Positions 44,701-55,059 of a DNA stretch of 64,000 nucleotides are shown in pieces. Position 1 is the first letter of the stretch; the number at the start of each line of letters is the position of its first letter. This stretch comes from Phyto melanocephala (Eukaryota; Arthropoda; Insecta; Diptera; Rhinophoridae), in contig OW799235.1 in NCBI GenBank assembly GCA_941918925.1, positions 37,594,701 to 37,658,700 of the forward strand, given 5' to 3'. A program made the position numbers and the translations under genes. A model generated the notes under the pieces. The model was given only the letters and a program-made list of their open reading frames with translations. It ran no database searches and was not told where the DNA came from.

Positions 44701-45248
44701 CAGCAATTCATGAATAATTTTTTAATTTTTGTCCTACCGTCCAACATTGTTTTAATTTGAAATTGTTTAAATTTACTTTATTACTTTGAAGTTTGTGTAA
44801 ATCCTCTTTATATTAAATGGATAGACAAATTTTTTTGTTTGTAAAATATTTAGATATAAAATTTATTTTAAAATGTTATCATTTGAAAAATGTAAAAATA
44901 TCAAAATATAAAAATCTTAAATAGACAAGCACAGCAAATAATAAAAATATGAGACTGTTGTTAAGTTTTATTCTAATGAGTTAGATTAATATAAAATACT
45001 AGTAGATCCATCATCTATTAAAATGTTCTAATGAATAATTTATTTAAACATATTTATATATCAAGTATAAATCAAACCTTACCTACATTTATATTGACAG
45101 AATTATGAACATATTAAAGGATTTTATGGAAACTATTTAAAGATAAAAAGTTTATAGCAAACTGCATGCAATGTTGTTATTAGCAAGCATTTTTTCAAAA
45201 GTATACTCACACGACTCTTAACGAAATCGGCTTATACACTTTTATGTA
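44701..45248. other. AT-rich spacer
   Basis: No gene or repeat end supported. Confidence 0.4.
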
Positions 45249-46028
45249 AAAGTACTAAGTGCTATATTCGGCCATACCGAATCTTATATACCCTTTATAA
45301 CGTGTAGTCACGCAATAACAACAGTTTGTATCACCATTCATCTCATATGAAATACGTACATACATATAAAAAACATACATACATAAAAACATCCCATTGT
45401 AAAATTAAAAATTAACGTATGTATGTTAATAAAAAAATAATAAAAAAAAAAATTCAAAAAAAATTAAAAAAATATATAAAAAAAATTAAAAAAATTAAAA
45501 AAAAATAAAAAAATATAAATAATAAGTATAAAATAAAAAATTAAAAAAAATTTAAAAAATAATTTAAAAAAAATTTAATAAAAAAAATTAAAAAAAAATT
45601 AAAAAAAAATAAGAAAAAAATAAAAAAAAAAAAATAATAAAAATATAAATAATATATAAAATAAAAAAGTTATTTAGGCTCAGTTGTGTTCGATGCCACG
45701 TTTACTCTAACCAGTATACCACGTCTGTATATACATATGTATGTATGTTGTTGTTGTATGTTGTTTTTGTGTTAAAAAAACGAGTTGTTTATGTACCGAT
45801 GTTTCTGATTTTGAATACCGATCTACTCCTAAATATTTCTGATATTTAATACTGCACCCGGGACCAAGCGAAGTTGGGTGGCTTCAAAAAGTTGATTTCA
45901 ACATACACATTCTATTCATAAGCTTTCAGAAAATATAACTTTATTGGGTCGGAAATGAAAATTGTAGAAATTTCACACGGAATGACAAACCTATATATAC
46001 CCTTTTTCACTGTGTGAAGGGTATAAAA
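45249..46028 (-). mobile_element. DINE-like family A element
   Basis: 3' end 'agtactaagtgctatattcg' with a mutated hairpin (GGCCATACCGAA), then 'tataccctttataacgtgt', a long A-rich core (45430-45670), 'ggctcagttgtgttcgatgc', 'gatgtttctgattttgaat', a deletion of the 'cggacagac' tract, and the 5' end 'gtgtgaagggtataaaaa'. Confidence 0.8.
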
Positions 46029-47030
46029 ATTACAAAACTTCAATTTATGAAATTTCAACAACAATAAACTTCTTTTTTTCCTTATAAAGAAACCCGAATA
46101 ACCCTCCTACTCGATTTATCTGCATGAAATCAATTTATTGAAAATTTAATATGTACATGTACATACTTTATTTGCTATTCTAGTGTCATCTGTTATGTAG
46201 TGATAAAGTCGGTTTTTAATAATCTATAAAATAAGTCGGGTGTTCGTTCCTCAATCTGCACTGATTTTTAAGAAAACATAAAAACAAAATTTTAAATAAA
46301 GATAGAAAATAAACATTAAACGTAGTTTGCTTTGTTCTAGTTTTTGGTTGTGTTGGTGAATTAAATACATTCTAAGATTGTAAATTTGTATGTATGTTTT
46401 TGCTTAAAAATTATTTATATGTGTTTGTATGTATGATATGGATTTCGTGGCTACGGGCGAACTTAAGTGCTTAATGCGTATTCAAGCATACATTATTGCC
46501 AATAAAGAGGCAGTATCAGTTTGTATAAGGATTTAAAAGAAATTCTTTTTTTTTATTTCACTTAAGTAAAGAATAATAAAAAAAAAAACAACATTACGAC
46601 AAGTACTAAGATGGCCTATCAACCGTGAATTAAATTGAAAATTTAAGAGAATATATAATTTTTTTAGGGAAAAATAAAACAGAAAATTTATTTACATTTT
46701 ATCTGACCGGTAGTATTTACATACATACATATTTACTTTTTATTTATAGGTTTTGTTGGTGTTTATATTTGTTCCTCTACAAAACAAAGGAATGCGAAAA
46801 AAAACGTGAATTATACGTTAACGGTCCGATTTTGAAACGTTCGTTTATGGGAAGTGGGCGTTTACGGACGTTGAAGAGGTGAATGTTCTGTTGAAAAATA
46901 AAAAATAAAAATTATACAATCTTAATATTTTAAATAAATTATTAAACACAAATTGCATGAATATACCGACGAAAATTGTTGAGGCTAGAAACAATTCGTC
47001 ACCTAAAATGCAAATTGTTGTAAAGTCTAA
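46029..47030. other. AT-rich, no gene seen
   Basis: No supported feature. Confidence 0.45.
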
Positions 47031-47147
47031 GGGCCGTATTCATAAAAAATATTTTAGGTTTATTGAAGGATTATTTGACAAATTTCTCTACAACATCTGT
47101 CAAAAAGGCCTTTAATAAACCTAAAATATTTTTTATGAATACGGCCC
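47031..47147. mobile_element. Hairpin MITE, copy 2 (PIF/Harbinger-like duplication)
   Basis: A 117-bp near-palindrome: 'gggccgtattcataaaaaat' at the left is mirrored at the right ('atgaatacggccc'). TAA on both sides (47028-47030, 47148-47150) fits a 3-bp duplication of the TWA type used by PIF/Harbinger transposons. The inner part 'tttgacaaat..catctgtcaaa' is shared with 26799-26910. No coding capacity. Confidence 0.8.
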
Positions 47148-47381
47148 TAAAACTAAAAAAATAAAATTTGACAAATTAAAAGATGGCAAATCTTTAAGCC
47201 TTTTATATGCATACTGTGCATAAGCTGGCTTATGCAAATGTTCGAATACGTATGGTCATGGTAAACCATAATGTACTGAACAAAGCTTTTCGTTAAGTTT
47301 AAATAAAATGTTATTCCCTTAAGCATAGAGCGAAACAAGACGTAAATTCTGCACAGAGAATGCTCTTTGCATTTGGCTGAC

Positions 47382-47406
47382 ATACATACATACATACATA
47401 CATACA
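47382..47406. repeat. (ACAT)n simple repeat
   Basis: 'acatacatacatacatacat' run. Confidence 0.9.
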
Positions 47407-47538
47407 CAGAAAACTAAACTTATTTGTAATTTTTGGCAGCAGGTTAAGCCAGTTGTTTATTCATATTAAAGTCAGGCCTTTAGTGACAAAAATCCAGAAA
47501 AACCTAAAACTAAACCTTTTTTAACAACTGAAACATAT

Positions 47539-50195
47539 AACAAGTAAGAGCACTATATTCGGCTGTGCCGAATCTTTTATACCCACCACCAATTTTGTGT
47601 ACATTTAAAGCACAATATTTATTATTTTGTTAATCATTATGGATAATCTCTTTATAATAAAATATGTATCACTTTCTTTGTAGAGGGTGGTTAAATTTTA
47701 AGGGCCCATGTTTAAGGTGAACCACATATAAACTTCAACTTTTTTCTTGTATTTCATTTGACATTTCTCAATCTCAGACTAACTCAATTTGAACCGTGGA
47801 AAGATACGCAATCGAGCAACGCTTTTAAATATTAAAGATTTTTATAAAAATGGGCGTTTTAATCAAAATGCATTTCGTGCACTTCGTAATTCTTTTGGTC
47901 AACATAATCGTTCGAATTCGTCCACAATCGTGAGAATTGTAAAAAATATTTAAATGTCTGCAAAGCAGGTCTGTATGAAATGTGAAAACATCTGTGAATG
48001 CCATCTTAGTTCGTTGAATGGGAAACATTGCTGTTTTTCACGATAACGTGGAAAAAGAGCAAGCCACCTCGACTCATCATCGTGCCCAACAATTGAGCAT
48101 CAACAGTGTCATTGAAAATATGGACTATCGGATCGAAGTGTGCCGCCTAGGTTGGGGGGCCATTTGGCCGATATTTTGTTCCATACATAATTGAAGCATA
48201 CAAATATTATCATTATAAAAATAAATGATAATAATTTCATAATAATTTTATTCAAAATCAACATAGTCCCTTAAAATTAAACCACCCATTATAACTTCGG
48301 TATGCTAGTAAAATGTTTTCGTAAATTTAGTCTTTCAATGAAAGTGGCCGTTAAAATACGCGTGTCAATAAAGTTTCTGCTAAAAAACATAACTTAGATA
48401 TTTCAATATAGTCCTTTAGTATTCCAAAATCTTTATTCACAGAGAATTTACACGAATTTAAGAGGAAGAAAGTGAATTTAAGGTTAAATTTTAAGGGCCA
48501 CAGGGTGATTTAAAATATACATTCTCTGCATTTTTCTAAAACGGGAAATTTATTAGTAAGATTTTGTTTTTTAAACTTCTATAACATTTTGCTTTTAAAA
48601 GATTTTCAAACGAAATAAGTTTTGTATAATTTTAAAATTTTTTAGCCATTAGTACATGAAAATAAATTGTTTATAATGTTTAGAGATAATTTTTTTTTAC
48701 TTAAGTCAAAATTTTCCTAAACTCCCATTTTTAGTAGAGCATAACTTTAGGAGAACATAAGCATAAGTTGTTAGCATGCCATCTAGTAGTTGCTAGTAGA
48801 GTCATCTATCTTATCATCTTTATCTTATATTTAGCTACAGTACAATAAATGGCGCAGTGTAAGATGAATAAATGCTAATATATATGACTTATATATTTTT
48901 ATAAAAATTTAAGGAAAAAAGTGTGCGTGGCACATCTATTTTCCGTTATAACGAAGACTTTGACCAAAAAACCATGCTTGCAAAATTTCAGAATCGTACA
49001 TATAGTTTTGTCAGTTTTATTACGTTGTAAATTTGAAATATACACTGTGCGGTATAAATTTTCGTACATTTTCATCTATAACCCTTTTCCTAATTCATAG
49101 ATTTAAGCGATTTTCAGGGAGAAATATTCTTTTGACTCGATAAATATAAATTCGAAGTTTCATGACCACGTTTATGCGTCTGGACACAATTCAAAAGTGA
49201 AAGTGGGCGTTATAGTAGGCGTGTCAAAGTTGTTTTTGCTAATGAGTACAACTTAGGTGTTTCAATATAGCCCTTTATTATTCCAAAATCTTTATTAATA
49301 GAGAAATTATATGAATTTTAGGTAAAACGTTATATGGAAGGTGGGCGTAAAAGTGGGCGTGGCACCTTAATTTTTTGGCATAGTAATGAAATTGCCTAGG
49401 GGGATAGACGTAGCAAAATTTATCATCATACCTCTAATTTTAGCGGTTTTATGAGCTTTTAAAATTCACTAACGGTAGATAACGTGAAAAGTGGGCGTTA
49501 TAGTAGGCGTGTCAAAGTTGTTTTTGCTAATGAGTACATTTTAGGTGCTTCAATATAGTCCTTTATTATTCCAAAATCTTTATTAATAGAGAAATTATAT
49601 GAATTTTAGTTAAAACGTTATACGGGAGGTGGGCGTGGCACATTGATTTGCCGTTACAAGAAAGCGTGTCACCAAAAAGTAAAGTGTGCAAAATTTCAGA
49701 GTCGTATATCCAATTTTGTTGCTTTTATGACGTTTTTGTTTTTAAATATACCGAAAAATACACTGTGCGGTAGAAATTTTCGTACATTTTGATCGATAAC
49801 TGCTCTCCTAATGCATAGATTTCGACAATTGTCTTTACCCAGGAAATATATATTCGAAGTTTCATGAGTCTACGTTAAGGCGTTTGGACACAATTCGATT
49901 TTATTTGATGTTCGAAGGACACGGTTTTTTCGACCTACTCTTGCTTTTCGAGCTATAACTCTCTTCCTAATATTCCGACTTAGCCCATTTTCAATACAAC
50001 AAACAAAAAACAAACCTTGTCTATAAGAAAGATTCTGGCAAAATTTGAGCCCCCTAGCTTTTTCGGTGCGACCTCTATCGTGCTTTCAACAGACGGACAG
50101 ACGGACGGACATAGCTAGATCGTCATAAAATCAAGCCCCGATTCAGAATATATATACTTTATGGGGTCTAAAATGGATATTTCGATGTGTTCGAT
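47539..50195 (-). mobile_element. DINE-like family B element, copy 4 (rearranged, 5' end missing)
   Basis: 3' end 'acaagtaagagcactatatt' with hairpin ATTCGGC-tgt-GCCGAAT and 'ttttatacccaccaccaa'. It carries the captured mariner remnant (47692-48290). At about 48475-48910 it is interrupted by unrelated AT-rich sequence that begins with a second partial 'gttaaattttaagggcca'. B sequence resumes at about 48912 and contains duplicated 'gtgggcgttatagtaggcg' blocks. It breaks off at 'gatatttcgatgtgttcgat', before the 5' subterminal repeat. Confidence 0.78.
47692..48290 (+). mobile_element. Captured mariner-type remnant in family B copy 4
   Basis: Inverted ends 'agggtggttaaattttaagg' and 'ccttaaaattaaaccaccca', with the same deleted transposase pieces as at 12468 (helix-turn-helix region near 47795-47940, C-terminal tail near 48095-48180). 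More diverged than the other copies. Confidence 0.65.
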
Positions 50196-51099
50196 GTGCT
50201 GCTGCATTATTAAACGCATAAAATAATTTTTATTTTATAACATTTTGTATCTCACTTGTTTTGAAATATTTATATTTTGTTTTACAAATATTATAAAATT
50301 GTAATCAAATTCTGCTTTTCAGATGATGATTATTGTAAGAACTTTTGTAAAAGACGGTTATAAGTGTTTAACAATTGGAACAAAAATAACAAATATGAGT
50401 TCTAAAAAGTTAGTTAAATAAATAGTAATTCTTTAAATTATTTTAACATTTATTTAACCATAATAAAAATTTTCTATTAGTTATATCAGTTATATAAGTT
50501 ATTGAATCTATTTCAAATAAAAATGCAATAAAATAAAAATAATATTTAATTTTACATATACATACACATTTTACATACAATTTTTAAAAATATCAAAATG
50601 ACCCTATCCATACCATGTAGTGCATAAAAAAACAATAAGAACTGCATCTTCAGATATCGTTGAAAAAGGTTCTGTGTCAAATGCACTTAAGTTTGGGATC
50701 AGTAAGTACTAAAAAAAGAAAAATATTTTCTTTATAAATTCATTAAATGATAAATAAACTCTTAATCTTAAATTAATTTCACTTAACAAAGATAGTTTTT
50801 AGATTGTGATTTTAATTATAATCATATAATTACCCTAAGAAATGTAAATAGTTAAATAATTATAAAATAAAAAATTTTGAAAAAAAATTTTTTTGAAAAA
50901 ACAATATGTTTTTTTAAATAAAAAAAATCTTAAAGGGCTTTCAGAAATCGGTTTCGACGTGGAACGTTTTTGTTCCGAAATGACTTGAGGAAACATTTTT
51001 CGGTTTTAGCACAACATCGGCTACAGCGTGGTGATAGAGCCTTATTTTGGTTGTACGCCTAATACACATACATTAATATGAATATTTCACTAGTTATAA
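50196..51099. other. AT-rich, no gene seen
   Basis: No supported feature. 'acgtttttgttccgaaatg' near 50968 weakly resembles 'cccgtttttgttctgaagc' near 42198. Each lies just upstream of a family B fragment, so it may be shared flank or decayed element. Confidence 0.35.
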
Positions 51100-51777
51100 A
51101 CAAATATTGTTTTATTATGATATGAGCAAAATTTCATTATCATACATGTTATTCTGTCGCTTTTAAATTTCATTATGTGAGAAGTGGGCGTTAAGGTAGG
51201 CGTGTCAAAGTAGTTGCTGCTAAAAAATTAACTTAGATATTTCAATATAGAGTCCTTCAATATTTTAAGATCGTTGCCATAGAAAAATTTTATGAATTTG
51301 AGATAAAGCGTTAAAGTTTGACTAAGAAGCAGCGTTTGAAAAATTTCAGAATCGTACATCTAATTTTGTCAGTTTTAGTACGTTTTACATTTTAAATAAG
51401 TATACCAAAAAAGACACTGTGCAATATAAAGTTTCGTATGACTTATTTCGTAATTTATAGATTTGAACAATTTTCATGGAAAGATATTATTTACTCAGGA
51501 AACATACATCCGAAGTTTCATCACTCTACGTCAATGGGTTCAGACACAATCGCATTTTTTTCGATGTAGAAAGGACATGGTTTTTTTGCCCTACTCTTGT
51601 ATTGCGAGCTAAAACTCTCTTCCGATTTAGAAATATTCTGGCAAATATTTGATGCACCTTACTTTTTTGGTTCGAACTCTAGCAACAGACAGATGGACAG
51701 ATGGATATATCGCTGTGTTACAGACGCAGTGACAAAATGAATATACTTCCACACAATTTTTTTGGTGGCGGGTATAA
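51100..51777 (-). mobile_element. Family B 5' fragment
   Basis: 'gagaagtgggcgttaaggta', 'cttagatatttcaatataga', 'cctactcttgtattgcgagc', 'acagacagatggacagatgg', and the intact 5' end 'ttttggtggcgggtataat' at about 51760-51777. Confidence 0.75.
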
Positions 51778-51847
51778 TTAGTTTTTAAAAACTAGTAGTT
51801 AGTACAAAAAAATTAATCAAGCAAGAAACTGATACAATATAAATATA

Positions 51848-52743
51848 AAGGGTGTTTTTTTAAGCCCGATAGAACTTGAAATTGTAAAAAATAACACAAA
51901 AAATTAAATTGTAATCAAAATTTTTTTTTTATTCGAAAGATCAATACGTGACATTAACATTTGAAAATGATTTCGGGCATATGGGCACCGCGGCTGTTCT
52001 TGACGAAGCGCATTCTGGACGTCCAATTTTATCGCAAAATTGTGTTCAGCGATGAGGCGCATTTTTGGCTTAACGGGTTTGTTAATAAGCAAAATTGCCG
52101 CATATGGAGCGAGACCAATCCACAAGAGACTCTACAGACTCCATTACATCCAGAAAAATGCACCGTTTGGTACGGTTTTCACGCTGGTGGCATCATCGGA
52201 CCTTATTTCTTCAAAAATGAGGCCGGAGCTCGCGTTACGGTCAATGGAGATCGTTACCGCACCATGATCAATGATTTTTTGTTTGAAAATATGGATAACA
52301 TTGATCCGTAGGAGATGTGGTTTCAACAGGATGGCGCTACGTGCCATACGGCGAACGCAACCATCGACTAATTGAAATCAAAATTTGGCGATAAGTTGAT
52401 TTCGAGAAATGGACCTGTCAATTGGCCTCCAAGGTCGTGCGATTTGACACCTCTCGATTATTTCCTGTGGGGCTACGTGAAGTCACTGGTTTATGCTGAT
52501 AAACCAGCAACAATTGACGCCTTGGAGGCCAGCATTGTTCGTGTTATTCGTGACATACGGCCAGCAGTGCTCGAAAAAGTGGCCCAAAATTGGACGTCCA
52601 GAATGCGCTTCGTCAAGAACAGCCGCGGTGCCTATATGCCCGAAATCATTTTCAAATGTTAAAAAAAAAATTTTGATTACAATTTAATTTTTTGTGTTAT
52701 TTTTTACAATTTCAAGTTCTATCGGGCTTAAAAAAACACTCTT
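51848..52743 (+). mobile_element. Mariner-type element with snap-back 5' end
   Basis: TA-flanked, 896 bp. The outer ends 'aagggtgtttttttaagccc' and its complement (one change) are extended into a very long inverted repeat: left 51848-52030 against right 52586-52743. The left arm is not a normal 5' terminus. It is an inverted copy of the 3' end of the element, including the last ~25 codons of the transposase. The N-terminal half of the gene is replaced by it. The left arm has about 25 bases ('cgaaagatcaatacgtgaca') that the right arm lacks. It is non-autonomous. Confidence 0.92.
52031..52662 (+). pseudogene. C-terminal half of a DD41D-like mariner-type transposase
   Basis: The catalytic part of a cut-and-paste transposase. 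In one frame it reads KIVFSDEAHFWLNGFVNKQN (first D at about 52050), HAGGIIGPYFFKNEAGARVT, FQQDGATCHTA (second D, 52331-52333) and PPRSCDLTPLDYFLWGYVKS (third acidic residue, the D of PLDY). It ends 'RGAYMPEIIFKC' with a stop at 52660. Between the second D and the D of PLDY I count 41 residues, which points to the DD41D group of Tc1/mariner-type enzymes. If the D of SCDL were the catalytic one, the spacing would be 36. There are two in-frame stops, at about 52309 and 52369. The N-terminal DNA-binding domain is missing. Confidence 0.85.
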
Positions 52744-54330
52744 TACAAGAATTATATTAAATGATAAATGTAATTTGCAGTCAATGTCTTATAAACCTTT
52801 ACTTGTTTTCATTAGGCAATTTACCCTGCAGATAATATTGGACTACGTGGTCCATTTTAGCTTAATGGACTACTTAAAACAAGGTCCTATGTAATGCAGA
52901 CATGGACTAAATCATTTTTAAAGAGGTTGTAGTTAAGCGAAAAGTGTTCGTGTTTTAAGTTTAAAAAAAAAATACTTTTAAAGATTACATATATTGTTGT
53001 CAAGACGTGCATAATGGTCGTGTAGGTGCTCCATCGAGTAGTGACAAAGAGTAGTTTTCAGACAACTTCGACGGGTTATATGGTCCAGCCATAGGACATC
53101 GTACTGTTAAATCCTAGTACATTACGAAGTATACTTTTCATGCGTATATGGACTACTCACGTTATCTGCAGGGCATAGCAACAAATATAGATTATTTCTT
53201 CAGAAGGTAAAAATAAGACGGTCTAGTCTTATCTTATCGTATCAAATAACAAATGGTGTATTGAACTTATAACTATTTTAAGGTATTAGGCAATAGACAT
53301 AGATACAGGTATTTACGTCAATCCTAAATAATTTCGACAAAAACAAATCTTATTTCTTTATCTAGATTAAAAACCTCTCAAGAAAATTTGAAGAACATTA
53401 ACCCTCAGATTTGTACTATAAATTATCAATATTAAGTGTTGCTGACTATAATTTTAGAATCCGAAAAGGAAAAATAAATTTTAACTTAATTTTTAAATTT
53501 AATAAAAACAAGGCTTCTTCTTAAATATTATTTATTTTTTTTTTAATTTTTAGTAATGTTTGTATATGTATTTATAGCAGATAACTCATGTGTAGTATTT
53601 GTTGTTCAAAATAAACTATTCAAAAAGATAAGCTAAACATTTAATTTATCTTTTTTTTAATAAAATTTTAATAAATGTATTTTATTTTGAACTCATCGTC
53701 ACTTTCTGTTATAGAAAGGACTTGACCAGTAAAAAAAACAGGAATCTATGAAAAAACTATAATTTAAGATAATTTTTTTCACAACCCCTCAATACGGGTA
53801 TTAAATGAACTTTGTTGAATAGTAGAATACTGCTGACTATGTAAAAAAAAAAAAATTAAACTGTTTGTTGGAAAATAGTCAAAGGTAGCTTTTAATGGCT
53901 AGAATCAAAAGAAATCTTGATTTATTGAGCTGTACATATTTTGATATAAAAATTGTTATCCATGGTAAGAAGGTTTCATACAAGTAGGACGAAGTTGTTT
54001 TACATAATAAATCATGCAAAAAAAGCAAGTTGCTTATGAATAAATATTCCAATAAGTCACAACCCAGGACCATTTAAAGCAAAGAATAAAAACTACTTTG
54101 CCGATCTAATTGCGACTATGGCAGAAAAAGAATTATAGAAATCGGTAAAGCCATATTAAATACATGAGAAAATTGTATTTTATATATAAAGATATCAAGC
54201 TTCTGAAACTCCTTTATCATTTTCAGCTACGCAGGTATCACCACATTGCAAGCAGTACCCTAGAAAAATATTATATTTAATTTACAATAAAGAAAATTTC
54301 TAAAATTATTCTGAGTAAAATAAATATATG
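52744..54330. other. Non-coding, traces of old repeats
   Basis: 53765-53850 ('acccctcaatacgggtatta', 'gttgaatagtagaatactgc') resembles 35980-36020. Otherwise AT-rich. The 64- and 66-codon frames show no family features. Confidence 0.4.
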
Positions 54331-54710
54331 TGACAGCGCATAGAAAAAGGGACTTAAGGGTAAAAACAGGTTTTGTTCAGGAGAGCCATTTTAAAGATTA
54401 AATGATTTTTCTATTTTTCAAAATTGTTCTTAAGGAAAAAAATAAATTTTTTGTAGTTTCGTAAAATCAAGTTATTTTGTTAATTTAGTGGGGGAAAAAT
54501 GTAAATAAATAAATTTTATCGTTAGGTCTCCTTCTATTTGCGCTTAGAGTCGTCGTCTTCATTTTTATAAAACGCGCATATCACTGGGAGGTAACACTTT
54601 TGGGGCATGAGATCGGTCTCATTCGATGCTCAGATGTTGACCACATTAAAAAAAAAAAAAAAGTGAAAATTGTTTTTTTACCCTTAGGTCGCTTTCTCTA
54701 TGCGCTGTCA
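54331..54710. mobile_element. MITE with 6-bp target duplication
   Basis: The terminal inverted repeat of about 40 bp begins 'tgacagcgcatagaaaaagg' and 'gacttaagggtaaaaaca', and its partner at the right reads 'tgacagcgcatagagaaagc', 'gacctaagggtaaaaaaaca'. TATATG flanks both sides directly. A third, diverged copy of the terminal sequence lies inside at about 54517-54550 ('ttatcgttaggtctccttct'). No coding frame. The superfamily is unknown. Confidence 0.82.
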
Positions 54711-55059
54711 TATATGATGGTTAGTTGTCAATAATTACACAAACTCTCGTTTATATTATTCACTTAAATGAATTACGAGTAAAATGTAAAAAAAACTTGT
54801 GTCTATTTATATGCAGAATCTTGTATTTGTTTTTAAATTTTCCCCTTTTTCGCCATTAAGTACACAGAAATTGTTTTTAATTGAAATTAACCCTTTACTT
54901 ACCAAAGGTTTATTTGTATGCAATATTAGATTTGTTATAAATATGATTAACCGAAAGAAGAATGAAATCTTTCGTCTAGGATATAACCCGCATCTAACAT
55001 ACTAGAAGAAACCATCTGGAAATAAAAACAATTTTTTTTTGTTTTATTACGGGCATACA
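54711..55059. other. AT-rich spacer
   Basis: No gene supported; a 68-codon frame at 54799-55005 lacks any recognisable feature. Confidence 0.4.
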
